Source: Ceratodon purpureus (taxonomy: Eukaryota; Streptophyta; Bryopsida; Pseudoditrichales; Ditrichaceae). From it: 64,000 nucleotides of DNA. Under the pieces are notes generated by a model. It searched no databases. It had not been told where the DNA came from and saw nothing but the letters and a program-made list of their open reading frames with translations. Where the stretch lies: NCBI GenBank assembly GCA_014871385.1, contig CM026426.1:78659566-78723565 (forward strand). The letters run 5' to 3'. The position numbers and the translations under genes are program-made. Below are positions 36,651-47,853 of the stretch, piece by piece; positions within the stretch are counted from its first letter, which is position 1; each line of letters begins with the position of its first letter.

Positions 36651-39540
36651 TCATGTGACCACGGGGTCCTAAGCCCGTCTCCGCGGGTTGAGTGTTTCAA
36701 TTTTAAATTAAAATGCTTGGAATTTGAACTACGGGAATTGTTGGTCTTTAGAGTAGTCAAAAAAAAATTATGTGTATCTAGAGCTATGAATTAAAATTCT
36801 ATTCCAAATAATTTCCACGCAATTTTAAAGATTTTGAAATAACACACAATTTTAAACTTCGAATTAGGAAAATTATTAACATAATTTAAAAAATGAAAAT
36901 GTTTATTTCTATTGTAGAGAAACAAGTAAAAAATATATTGTATGCCTCGTATGATTGGCATGTAATTTAACTTAATTTTAATCAATTCAATAACGTACTC
37001 AAGGTCCAATATTCGTACAAATTTATTACTTTCTTATAAGAAAGTAGATTATTTGGTTCATTCATATAATTACAATAAAAAAAGTTATAATTCATGGATT
37101 CAATAGAAACGTCTTAAATCGATGATCATCATTATTGTAGTATTAATATATGATACTAAGTAAGCCTCTAGACACTTGACAGTGCAAGCATACAATCTCA
37201 TTATTCAATTCTAAAATCCAATCTTGTTATTTTACCCAAATAAATAACATATGGTTCATTTGGCATGTGAAATATCTTAACCTTAAGCAATTCAATCAAT
37301 CTTGTACCCCAACTATTATTCATGTATTAATGAAAGGTTTAAGAAAATTATTCAAATTGAGGTCTAGTTAATTTATATATTTGAAATACTTAATCTTAAT
37401 TGAATATGGGAGCTCTACAAAATTTTATTTACATAATATTCCTTTCAAATATATGAAGATAAAATTTGTTTGAAGACGAATTTACTTTGACTACACAAGA
37501 TTAGAGTTTAAATAAAAATTTGAAATTATATGACTATAACATCAAATATGAATACACTATTAGCAATAAAACTATGGCATCAAATATGAATATACTATTA
37601 GCAATGAAATTGAATTTACTATATTCTAATTGGAATCATATTTACGTAAACGTTATCATTATATTCTTAAAGTACATGTTAGTATTATTATTTTTCTATA
37701 ATATAAAATTATATTATAGTAAACTAAGTTACTAATATATTTATTTACAATTATATATTCAAATAATAATAGTACGAGAACAATAAAGTACATTAAAGTA
37801 TTTACAAATTTTAAAAGAATATTTAAGTATATTCAAGTACATATACAAAGTACATGATTTAGAATTAATACTATTAAATTAAATAATTCTTCCATTTGAT
37901 GCTTTCATATTTGTATATTTTGTATTCAGATATTTCCATAATATAGTATAAATTTAGAAATGGAGAGGCTAGAAAATAATAAAAACATTTAAAAACATAC
38001 TTCTCTATTTGATTTATAGAAGTTCAAAAGTCAAGAACTAATGTAAATTTATAAATTTATATGAATCCAAATATTTTCTTATATGCTAACTACTGCAAAC
38101 ATATAAATACTTTAAATACTGAAAACAAAAATAAAACTACACCATTTGAAATTAATTAATACGAAGTCTTGAAAACAATACAAACATTTGATATCGTACT
38201 TCCGGAACTTAGATTTGTAGAAGTTCAAAAGTCTTAAAACTAATGTAAATTCATAAATTTATATCATTCCAAATATCTTCTCATATTTAAAAAATACAGA
38301 CAAAATGCAGACCAAAAAAAACACAAACAAACTGCAGACAAAAACAAATACAATCAAAATGCAATACCAACTTTACATAAAGCATGATTTGAAGTATTGA
38401 AAAAAACTTCCAATACTTTTCACTAGAATAAACAAAAAAAGAGTTCCCTATCCTGACTAGTTTTCATCAGAACTCACATTGGGTTGGCAACCACGCACCC
38501 TATTCACACTAGAGATTGAAGGACATGGTTCTACAATCCCATGTAAGTTATTGGATCCATCATGGTGAATTCTACTTAAGGTAAGAAAGAGCCAGTTTAC
38601 CAAACCATGTGGGATTAACAATGTAGAGACTGAATTGCACTATCTATCTTTAAAGTAACTTACTAAAAAAAGTGATTTTCACTTTCTCACTAACCGAATT
38701 TGGTTAAAACAAATTTAAAGAAAAAAAAAAAAGTGACAACAATAGAGTTGCAATTCTTATGAATATCAATATTGCAATTCAAAGATTCTGATATAACTAA
38801 AATTATTATTCCATAATGAAAACTAAATTTTAAAATTGCAGTATCTAAATACATGTATATACATGACAATTTTCTTAATTTTCATAATTATTTTCTTGGA
38901 TCAAAATTATTTTTCCGCACGTATCTACCTAGTCCACTTCCAAGAGGATGTCAAACACATAGAATAAAATAATATAAGGTAAAACAAGTGCCCAAAAAAT
39001 GTAAACAACGAATTTAAAAAACCGATTCATAATAGATATTACTTATCATAGCAAAATCTCACCGATTTCAAAACTTCAAGGGGTATTTGTCTTTGTATTT
39101 AATGTGCATCACATTGTGAGATTAGATATGTCTATATAAACATATAAATATTCTAAAAAGAAAAATAATAAATAAACCTACACCATTCATGGCGAAATGA
39201 ACACACTATGAAATACATAAAGAACTAAATAAACATATGTCATGAATATATATACATGATAATTATATCTAACTAAATATTTACATGAAGCTTTATTTGT
39301 AGATTTAAAAATATATCTACCTAGGTATATCAAGAACTATTCATTATCTCACATGTAATGATTTAAATTCCCACATTATATTTAATAATGAATTTGAGCA
39401 AAAATACATGCACTAGTACATTGAGATATGAACGATTGCAACAATGTGCATCTCTACATGAACCTTAATCCTGAAATTCAAATAGGTTCAAACAAGTTTC
39501 GAATTAATTTTATTCCCTGTACGATATATTTAATGTTCCT
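36651..39540. other. AT-rich centre of element B, no gene
   Basis: About 2.9 kb of strongly AT-rich DNA with only short chance ORFs. It separates the leftward ParB-methyltransferase gene from the rightward DUF7869 gene and so should hold their divergent promoters. A near-duplicate segment (GAAGTTCAAAAGTC with neighbouring TGTAAATT and ATAAATTTATA) occurs near 38030 and 38220. Confidence 0.5.
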
Positions 39541-39633
39541 AAAAAACCCTAAACCCTACACCCTAAACCCTAAAACCTGGACCTAAGACCCTAAACCCTT
39601 AACCATGAACCCTAAACCATGTTCCCTGGTAGA
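39541..39633 (+). repeat. Degenerate plant telomere-type (CCCTAAA)n tract
   Basis: Roughly ten imperfect repeats of CCCTAAA, with variants such as CCCTACA and CCTAAGA. It lies about 0.6 kb upstream of the first coding exon of the DUF7869 gene. It could be an interstitial telomere repeat or a cluster of telo-box promoter motifs. Confidence 0.8.
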
Positions 39634-40225
39634 AGAGGATAAGTTCGGGGCTAAAAGTCAACCTTCTGTCTGGCGCTATGACGTATCCAACCCTTCCCAT
39701 TTGATACAATTAATGCACCAAATATTTTGCATCTGCATGTAGGTAAAGGGCTGAGGAGTAGGGAAAGTTGTATTTCCCGCTCTCGCTCACACCACAAAAT
39801 GTGGAGGGACGAATGGTCCGGAATTATTCCCGCCTATTTTCAAAACTGAAGCGGCATGAAAACGGTCACACGTAAGAGAATGACCTCTGGAATCGTCCCC
39901 GCTCGAAGTCTTTTCTCTACTCACTTGCTTCTCTCGTGTGTAGGAGCTCGCAGCGCTCTCTTGGAGGTCGTTGTTTTCTGGGCAGAAGCTATATTGCGCC
40001 GTCTCTCTTGTACATCTTCTCTTCAGTTTGCTTTGAACATCAACACGTATAATTGATTCTGGGTTGTTCTATGTTTGCGATTGTTGCAATTCTCGGTGTA
40101 TCAAGAGTGTCTTTCTTAGCAACTTGGAAACATCATATTGAAGATGGTGTCTGCGTACTCTGAATCTGAGAGTCTGAATTCCAAACGTGTTCTCTGCTAT
40201 GAACGCGCCGCGTTTTGCGGGGTGT

Positions 40226-40435
40226 AGTTTAGCTCGAGTCGAGCTAAACTGTCTGCCCTTTGGACAGCGCAGTTTAGTTCGACTCAAGCTAAACTGTCTG
40301 TCAAAAGCCCAGACATAGCTTAGCTCAAGTCGAGCTAAATTGAACTGGTAAAAGCCCAGGCACAGTTTAGGTCGACTGGAGCTAAACTGAATTGCCCATA
40401 GGGTAGAGCAGTTTAGCTCGACTCGAGCTAAACTG
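40226..40435. repeat. Array of five family-B palindromes in the first intron of the DUF7869 gene
   Basis: Sites begin at about 40226, 40271, 40317, 40363 and 40410, spaced 45-47 bp. The best copies read AGTTTAGCTCGAGTCGAGCT followed by AAACT. An equivalent array of five lies at the same position in copy 2 (63563-63782). Confidence 0.88.
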
Positions 40436-40945
40436 TGCGTGGGCCTTGGTTTCTGACTAGTAGATGAAATTTCTTGTAGGACTATAATATGTTCTCATAG
40501 GTTTGTAATTGTTGCATTCCAGGTACAATAAATTATTCCTCAGATGACGAGGTACCGGTTGAAGCTTCCTTTAACCCAGAGCTTCTAGATTTTGTTTTTG
40601 TCCCTTCAAGATTATGGCAAAACAAGACTATTACAATTTACAATGACGACAATATCCCATTAGCAGAGAATTTAATCCAGAATCCTAGGTCGAGCTTGGT
40701 ATTTGACTCGGTTGGTCCCCTTGGTGATTCCGTTGTCCTTGTCCAAGTATTACGATCGTTAGTCGAAGAAGAGTCAGAGGATGATTGGAGGTACTCCTTC
40801 AAAACATGGTCAATCAGCCACGTCTATCTGGATGGAGTTAGTCTGCAGCACCATAGTGAACGTGATGTTTATAACCGTTGGGCTGCGGAGCGTAACCGAT
40901 CCTTGGGTGATCGTGTACGATCGTATGATAACTCCTCTAGAAATA

Positions 40946-40957
40946 CCCCCCCCCCCC
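40946..40957 (+). repeat. Homopolymeric C run at a reading-frame switch
   Basis: Twelve C residues here; copy 2 has six at the same place. The frame before the run ends shortly after it, and the coding frame after it (PSINSVAANTCC...) is offset by one base in both copies. Confidence 0.7.
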
Positions 40958-43353
40958 ACCTATATCACGTAACACTGAGGTCCTGATGACACAGCCGTCA
41001 ATTAACTCTGTAGCGGCAAACACGTGTTGCGCTCAGCTGTGCGTCCAACACTATCCCAGAGATAAAATCTCTACTCTTCGGTCGCGTATGTACGACAAGA
41101 CCAGCGAGCAATTCCAAAACCATATAAAACTCAACGTCCATAGGCAGATTCACAAGAATTCAGTGGAGAGGAGTGTGGTGACTTTGGAGGGCATTGATGT
41201 TTGCCCCTTCGCGTAGATGAAGATCATGGGAGTGAGCTCCTGTACATTTTATCGAAATGCTAAGTATGCTGCTCCTAGTTTTGAAGCTCAATTCCACAGC
41301 AACACTAGTCACGTAAGCCTAGAAATCACACAGTTGTAGCAACTGCCATCATAGAGGCCATCCTTGACAAGCATGCCGACCACATGCCCCACAAGAGTCG
41401 TGTTCTGCCTTCAGGGGAGACAGTTGTAGCTAAAGTTCTGCCTTCCAGTTTCAAATGGAAGGAAAAGATTGCGATCCTCGATGAGCATTTAACGGACTGT
41501 GGATTGCCTTCTATGTCCGCTTCTAACTTGAGCAAGATCAGGAGGCTTAGCTATCCAGAATATTACGCCAAACGGGCAGGAGACAACTTCGCTCGTTGCT
41601 CAAAATGTGATGAGTTCTAGTCCCTGAAGAAGTTGACCTCCACAGGCTCTCAGGCGTCTCTGTTATGGTCTAGGAAAATGAGGCTGCACAATGACTCTGC
41701 AATGGCGCACAGGGACTTGTATTACCTATATATTCAGGTCGAAGGCTACTCCTCATGAAGTTCTTACAATTATGCATGACAAGATGGACCACTCGAAGAC
41801 AGCGTCGCCGGCCTTATCCCCCAAGGTCAAACACTTAGACGGTCTCATGAAGCTTCTTCACGCTATCACGGGAATGCTTGCTCATGGGCATGTGAATCAG
41901 CGTTACGCCCATTATGGTCTTGACATTTACTCACATGATGCTAATTACACGGTTGGATCGTTTGCAAAGCTCCTTCGCGATCTGAATCCAAATTCATAGA
42001 ACTCTTTCAAGAAAATCCTTCACACCCATTGTATGCCGCGCTTTTGCATGGTTCGGAGATGTGTTTGGATCCTCTTGGCCCTCCTCGTGAGGTTCCTGTT
42101 GCTGCTAAACCCTTGCCTCCCATTCTTAACGTCCAAATCGATAACGCTGTCAGTGAAAACAAGAATAGATTTGTATTTTCATTCTGGTCCCTATTAGTCG
42201 CGAAGCGGGTGTTTCGCGAAGTGTACGTGAATTTCATGCTGGTCGGCCATACTCATGACGATATTGATGCCCTTTTCGGGCGATGGAGCATGGCTTTGCG
42301 GAGGGAGGACTTCCCCACAGTACCTCTTCTCATGAAGTCCTTCATGAAAAATGAAGTTGCATCAAGAATTTTGCATCTCTTTCAGGAGGTCTCAGATTTC
42401 AGGAAATTCATTGGGGAGTGGATGCTTGATAGGAACGACATGTTAATGGGTCACACTAAAGCTCATCAGTTCAAGTTCTATGTCGATTCTTCAAGTTGCC
42501 CGATCATGAAATATAAAATTTTCTGTCACGACGACGACTAGCTGCCAAAAGGAGATGGATGTGGCATTAAGTTGTGGAAGGAGGATTCAGAAGTCCGATC
42601 TTTATGGCCGCGTGGTGTCCGCAGTGCCGTGGCGCCTTGCGAGATGCGGCACCTTCCTGATGTGATTAAGGGGTTGTCAAGTTTTGTAGATCATTGAGAG
42701 AGGCTATCTTTCGATTCAATCGAGTCTAGAAGAATCTATGAGCCCCTCTCATACTACTGGAACGATGTTAAAGAGGCTCTTGCCATCCCTTTTGATGGAG
42801 TCCCCACCTTGCAGTATGGATTTTGGTCGTCCACTCGGCTCGCTCACTCCGTTGAAGACGAGTTTCAGGGGGATGGAACTTTGCGCGAGGAGTTCGCAGA
42901 GTATGATCACTTTGTTGGTCACAAACGGGATTGCCCAGGACCGTCATTCGTGTGGCGCGATACCTTTTTGCAGGGTGTTTCTTAGCATTACAACCCTGCG
43001 ATGAAGACGTTCGTCCTTTGTGCCTTGCGAGAGCCTTGACTGACATTAATTTGAATCTTGACGCGCCGAACACAATCTAAGTAGAGTTTAACCGTCTAAT
43101 TTCCCGAGAGGAAGATGTTTTGAAATTCTATACCCGCTGGGATGTGGATGGGAGACTTCGTTGGGCAGCAGAGAAGGATGTACTTGAGTCGTGGCAGAGT
43201 GTTGATGCAGTCCTAATAGCTTGGAAATCAAAAGTTTAAAAAAATGTGAACAAGCGGTGGCGCGGCCAGGATCCAACGCTGAAGATTCCACTCAAACAAC
43301 TGGACATTATAAAGGCCTCCTTGGAGAGATTTGTTTCTCCGGATTTTGGATAG

Positions 43354-44320
43354 ACATGTTGCTTTGAAGTTGGTAGTCTTGAAGTTTTGAATTTACGCAT
43401 ATCAGTTATATTTGTTCGGAGACGATTGTACTTAATATCGTTCATCCATTCATTCAACATTATGTTCACTAGACTAAAGGCAGATGTTTAGCTCGAGGCG
43501 ACCTAAACGACATTTAGCGTAGAAGTTGATAGTATTGATGTTTTGAATTCTAGCAGATTACATATATTTTGTTGGGGGGAATTCTACTTAAATCCTTATG
43601 TCTATTGCTTATATACCATCTATACCAGATTATAAACAGCAGTTTAGGTCGAGGCAACCTAAACTATATTTGGCGTTGAAGTTTGTACTTTATGAGTTTT
43701 GATTTCTAACAGGTCGCTTATAGTTGTTCGGAGAGATATTTACTTAGTTTCATTTGTCCGTTGATTCTATATCATATATAGTAGCATATAGAAGCCGTTT
43801 AGGTCGAAGCGACCTAAACGACATCTAGCGTTGAAGTTCCTAGTTTCTATTTGTGAATTAGAGTCGATATCATACATTTGTTCGCATGGATGGGACTATA
43901 TCTAAGTCCGTATGTTCATTGATTTCATATCATATGTACAAGACTGTAGGCAACTATGTTGGTCAAGGCAACTTAAAATTTTGTACATGACTAAAAGGGC
44001 CCATCATGGATTCAACATTTAAGGAGTGTCGACCTAAATTGTATTTTAACACATATATATAATATAAGTTTGCCCAAGTTATCCGTTGGTTTCATTTCCC
44101 GTTATTTAAGCATGATGTTCATTTAGGTTGGTTCGACGTACCTTGTATATTCTCATATATTATTTAGTAAATTATCCGGTTCTTTCATTTCCCGGTATTA
44201 ATGTATGATCATCTCCCAATTTAATGAAAAATCCTTATTAACTTTTTCTTGCCAAGTATGAGACCCTTGTGCTCATTTTAGCTCGACCATAGCTAATGCA
44301 TTATTTTAAGAGATGATAAA
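43354..44320. repeat. ~155 bp tandem units with palindromes at the right end of element B
   Basis: Palindromes of the type TTTAGGTCGAGGCGACCTAA lie at about 43485, 43641 and 43796, with a decayed one near 43955, spaced about 155 bp. Sequence between them is also similar (for example GAAGTT...TTTGAATTCTAGCAG). Degenerate sites follow near 44015, 44119 and 44278. The same layout recurs inverted in copy 2. Confidence 0.75.
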
Positions 44321-44345
44321 TTTCCCAAAATAACGAATATGGTGT
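44321..44345 (-). repeat. Right terminal inverted repeat of element B copy 1
   Basis: Ends in CAAAATAACGAATATGGTGT, the inverse of 27368-27387. Just inside, 44302-44330 forms an imperfect hairpin with arms ATTTTAAGAGAT and the ATTTCCCAAAAT region. Confidence 0.8.
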
Positions 44346-44479
44346 TGTGTACACTGGATCTTTTTTCGTTTTATTCATGAAAACGTTCATGATTAAATCC
44401 AAAGTATTGTACTGCGCTTCCTAAGGTTCATCTATGAGACAAAACTCACGCTAAGATAAAGTGATAGCTGGCCCAGGAA

Positions 44480-47400
44480 AAAGAGCTGATTGCCGAGGTC
44501 CGTCCAAACTGCGTCTTGACTTCAAAGATTTAGAAGACTTCCATCGTCTTTGGTTATCAGTCACAGCGTTAGACGGGGACACAGCAACGGACCCATCAAC
44601 ACCCTGCTATGACCCACCTATCTTTTGGGCTACCCTCCTTCCTTTTTGCGCCACCGTCTTCTTTCTCCTCTGACCTACTTTAAGCTCCTCTAGAAGTGTT
44701 TCATCAGGTTCTGGTACCTTCTCTAGAATGATGTTAAGGGCACCGCATCGTTTCTTCAAATCTTCTTCCTCAGCGGGGCATAATTCCTTGCACAGTCAAT
44801 GTATTACTTGCACTCCTTGAGATGGGACGACTGAAATGTGTTCTTCTAGTGCTCAGAGAAAATGAAGGACTCGTGCCCGAGCTCAATCTTAGTATCCATC
44901 CAAGACGGGTCCTGGAGGATTGCCTTCGTTGGTTTTAACTCCCTCTTGTAGAACCTACAAAATATACATTGTTGGATTAAATTTCCAATTTACACCAAGA
45001 CAAGGATAAAGAGGATGCTAAATGGACCAATGTCTTGATGCTTACCGATAGATAAATTTGTTGACAATGAGGTGGCCACGATTAACTTGGTCCCAAGTGT
45101 CGTTTGGATGGAATGGATTTTTCCCTGAGAAGACGACTGGGTAAGTCTTTTGCCATACCTTCGTCTTCTAGTAGTCTAGGTACTCAATCCAGCACTTTGC
45201 TCCTTTGCTCGAGTTGAGAATCGGCACGTCGTTGAGATAGTCGGGAATTTTCTCCCCAATTGCATCCCCTAGCAACGTTAAAAAAAGCATGCCTTGTGCA
45301 GCCAAGTGTGAATTTGAGTCTCATTGCATCACACCCTCGAAAAATTGTTTGGTGCCCGCGTAGCTTCAGAGCCATTCCAAATCTTCAGCCAACGCACTTT
45401 GTAGATTCTCTTCACGTTAGTGGATGCTATAAGCTGCAATTTGTCAAGCTCCATCTTGCATTTTTGATTAGGACAATTGTTGTAATGATGCAAAATTTGA
45501 AAAATAAACGCAAAAAATTAATAAAAGACATAAGAATTGAAGTCAAATCAAAGGAAATAATGTCGATTGGGGCTTTGCCCCATTGCAACTACATCACAAG
45601 CTTGAAGGCTTTGGAAGAGGTGAGTGACCACAATACTTGTGAGCTCCTCAACAGCTGCAATAACAAATGATTACCAGGAAATCCACAAATGATCACGTTA
45701 AGAAAACTGGGTGAATCCAATTTTGAGGTACCAAACTACAATGCATATCACATGATAAGTCCCTTGGTACCGATAGACAAATCATGGCAAATTTAACAAT
45801 TAGTACGACGAGACTCATCATATGATATGCAATGTAGTTGGTAGCTCAAAATTGAATTCACATAGTTGGCTTAACGTGATCATTTGTGGATTTCCTCGTC
45901 ACCATTTGAAATCAAATCATGTACAAATTGACAAATCGTGGACCGCCTCTCCGGCACACAAACCCCATTTGCATGCCTCTAAGGCCCCTTACGGGCCTTA
46001 GAGGGGGTTCTTGGCACCGAGAACCCCTTCGGGGCCTTAAGGCCGCGGTCCTTGAGCGCGCCCTTAGGGCCCGTAAGGGGCGTAATTTTTGTTTAAAATT
46101 GGCCCTTTTGAGCCCTAAAGGCGCGCTCATAGATTGCACGAGGGGCCGCATCTAGTTATTTTTGAACTGTTTTTTAGTTAAAAAGAGTTGAATCCTCTTT
46201 AATAATGTTTATAAATCTTACCTCCTCAATAAATTCCTTTCCACTCTTGGGATTTGCAATAGCCTGGAGCATGCTCAAGAGCATATTCAGTACATCTTTG
46301 TTCTTTAGAATGGCCGAGATTATTAGTACACATAGTCACGCACCGATCAGCTTATTCATTGGTATGGTCTACTTGTATACGTTGCAGGCGTCTCGTCGTG
46401 CCGCGGCAATTTCCTTCTGAAACATGTTCCTTCATTAGAGTTGTTTCACACAAGAAAAGTATTCATATTTGTATTAAATCAGCAAAAAAAGCTTTGAATG
46501 ACTTACCTAGAAGAGGTTGTTGACCATCGTCTCAGCACTCAGTGGATAACAAGTTGAGGCCGTCTTTTTCAACTCAGCGTGGTATTCCTCCTTATTGAAT
46601 AGATGCTCGAAGTATGTCACTAGAAGTTGCCCATACTTATTCACCATTTTGATCTGGTGCAAGGCGTTTGTCTTTACATGCGCCTCCTTGTTTGATTTGA
46701 CAGAGTACACGATTTTAGATGTCTTAAACTTGATCCAAATGTAAAAGAAATTGAATCATGAGACTGCTAATAGATGTGAAACAACATCTTGCCGAATGGG
46801 TCATGGTTCTTGCTTGTTAATTGAATGCATGGCTCCAAGTATCAATCCATATCGATTCTCAACAATGTCGAGGACCAAGCAATCCAGCATACCGCTTTGG
46901 CGGTACCACTCTAGGTTGTCCGGATAGGCTTCGTCAATGCAGCGCTTCCACGCCGTGCAGCGGTGATTGCCGTCGTAAACAAAAAACATTTTTTCCCCTA
47001 AGTTTCTTTAGATTAGGATCGAGCTCTAACTCCAACTCAAAATCTTTGTTTATCTGATTCCATGCTTCATTCTAGCCATCTCGGATATCTTCAGTCACTA
47101 TCTGCTTCTTTCCTTTTGGATTGGTTAGGGCCATGTAGAACAGGGCTGACCCTACTCTGTACCCGGACCAATACTCGCCCATCAAATGTAGAACCTCAAA
47201 CTCCAACACATGCCAAACTTCCGACATACTTACCATGCGGCCAAACTTCTCTTTTGTTTGCTTCGGATACTGGTTGGCTGCAACAAAGCTGTTATTCTCG
47301 AATTCTTTGATCATCTGAGCCTCAATCTCCAATGTAGTCACGCCATTGTTATCCTCAAAGGGTTCGTTGGCGGTTCCTCTCCCTTCTTAAGCCGCGGCCT

Positions 47401-47716
47401 CTTCTCCTTAGGTAGCGTTGTATCTCCAGTCTCTTCATCTTCGTCCTCCTTGAACTCTAAGGGATCCTTCTCTTGCTCCTCCACCTTGATAGGGGTCTCA
47501 GCAAGTGGCGGCGTCGCACTCTTTTGCAAAGGAGTACTCTTGATTGTCTTTGCTCCCGTCAATGTCAAATGCATCAGCCATACCCGTCTCTAGGTTGACC
47601 ACGCCCTCCTCGTCCTCTTGCACGGACTGCTCCGTCGCTTGTCCCTCCATGCTCTCGGCCTGCCCCTCCCGTTCCTCCGTATCCAACACAGCTTCTTCTT
47701 GCGCCGATGAGTTCAA
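44480..47716 (-). pseudogene. Element C ParB-like 5' half, split from its methyltransferase half by element B
   Basis: Read from 47716 leftward: an acidic N-terminus; a basic patch (KEKRPRLKKGEE); a frame change near 47380; TTLEIEAQMIKEFENNSF; a TAG near 47072; then the ParB-like core MFFVYDGNHRCTAWKRCIDE followed by LDCLVLDIVENRYGLILG. Later exons are 46710-46507, ~46420-46220 (MLLSMLQAIANPKSGKEFIEE), ~45300-45060 (IPDYLNDVPILNSSKGAKCW, YPVVFSGKNPFHPNDTW) and ~44955-44480, ending in a basic linker (RRKKTVAQKGRRVAQK). Exon order parallels the element A and B genes. The expected next part, methyltransferase motifs, is missing here but present at 27.3-26.1 kb on the same strand. Confidence 0.62.
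45979..46080. repeat. Family-C palindromes, intronic cluster
   Basis: Consecutive inverted repeats: CTAAGGCCCC/TTACGGGCCTTAG at 45979-46001; GGGTTCTTGGCACCGAGAAC with flanking G and C at 46004-46027; GGGGCCTTAAGGCC at about 46031-46044; and CCTTAGGGCCCGTAAGG near 46062. The second shares its core with the cluster at 24.0-24.13 kb. The location is an intron of the split ParB-like gene. ORFs covering this block on both strands are artefacts. Confidence 0.65.
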
Positions 47717-47853
47717 TGAACCACAGCCCCATTAGTCACTCTAAGTAGAACCCCAGCCAAAACCCTAAGTACTAATCGCAAAATAGAACACTACGCTGAT
47801 GCCTTAAAACCTAATCTCTGCCCTTTATTCACAAATTATAATCTTACTTCCCC

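Larger units (their letters stand above)
40145..43353 (+). pseudogene. DUF7869/RNase-H-like transposase gene, element B copy 1 (decayed)
   Basis: A probable short first exon near 40145-40185 (VSAYSESESLNS) is followed by an intron with five palindromes. The second exon starts at 40523 after a CAG acceptor and runs SDDEVPVEA..., LVEEESEDDWRYSF, ..., FARCSKCDEF (zinc-knuckle-like), IMHDKMDHSKTASPA, VSENKNRFVFSFWSLL, then VNFMLVGHTHDDIDALFGRW. The three acidic positions (MDH, DNAVSENKN, HDDID) suggest an RNase-H-like DDE/DDD triad. Damage, judged against copy 2: TAG in CPFA-TAG-MK, TAG in DEF-TAG-SL, a 1-bp deletion near 41310, a deletion near 41990, TAG at ~42540, plus a TGA and two TAAs further on. 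Copy 2 (60634-63475) is better preserved. Confidence 0.72.
27368..44345 (+). mobile_element. Element B copy 1: ~17 kb transposon with ACACCATATTCG termini
   Basis: The left end ACACCATATTCGTTATTTTG at 27368 is matched by its exact inverse ending at 44345; identity continues into TTTTGGGA. Flanks are TGCA on the left and TGTA on the right, possibly a 4-bp target duplication with one C-to-T change. Inside are an FCP1-like pseudogene and a ParB-methyltransferase-like gene (both minus), an AT-rich centre, and a DUF7869-type transposase gene (plus). Element-specific palindromes are scattered throughout. The right end matches the left end of an inverted copy at 59648. It seems to sit inside the element C gene. 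That the termini and genes form one unit is an inference. Confidence 0.6.

Noticed and set aside
45912..46155. Overlapping ORFs on both strands
   Set aside because: They arise from GC-rich palindromes in an intron of the element C gene; no protein-like motifs.
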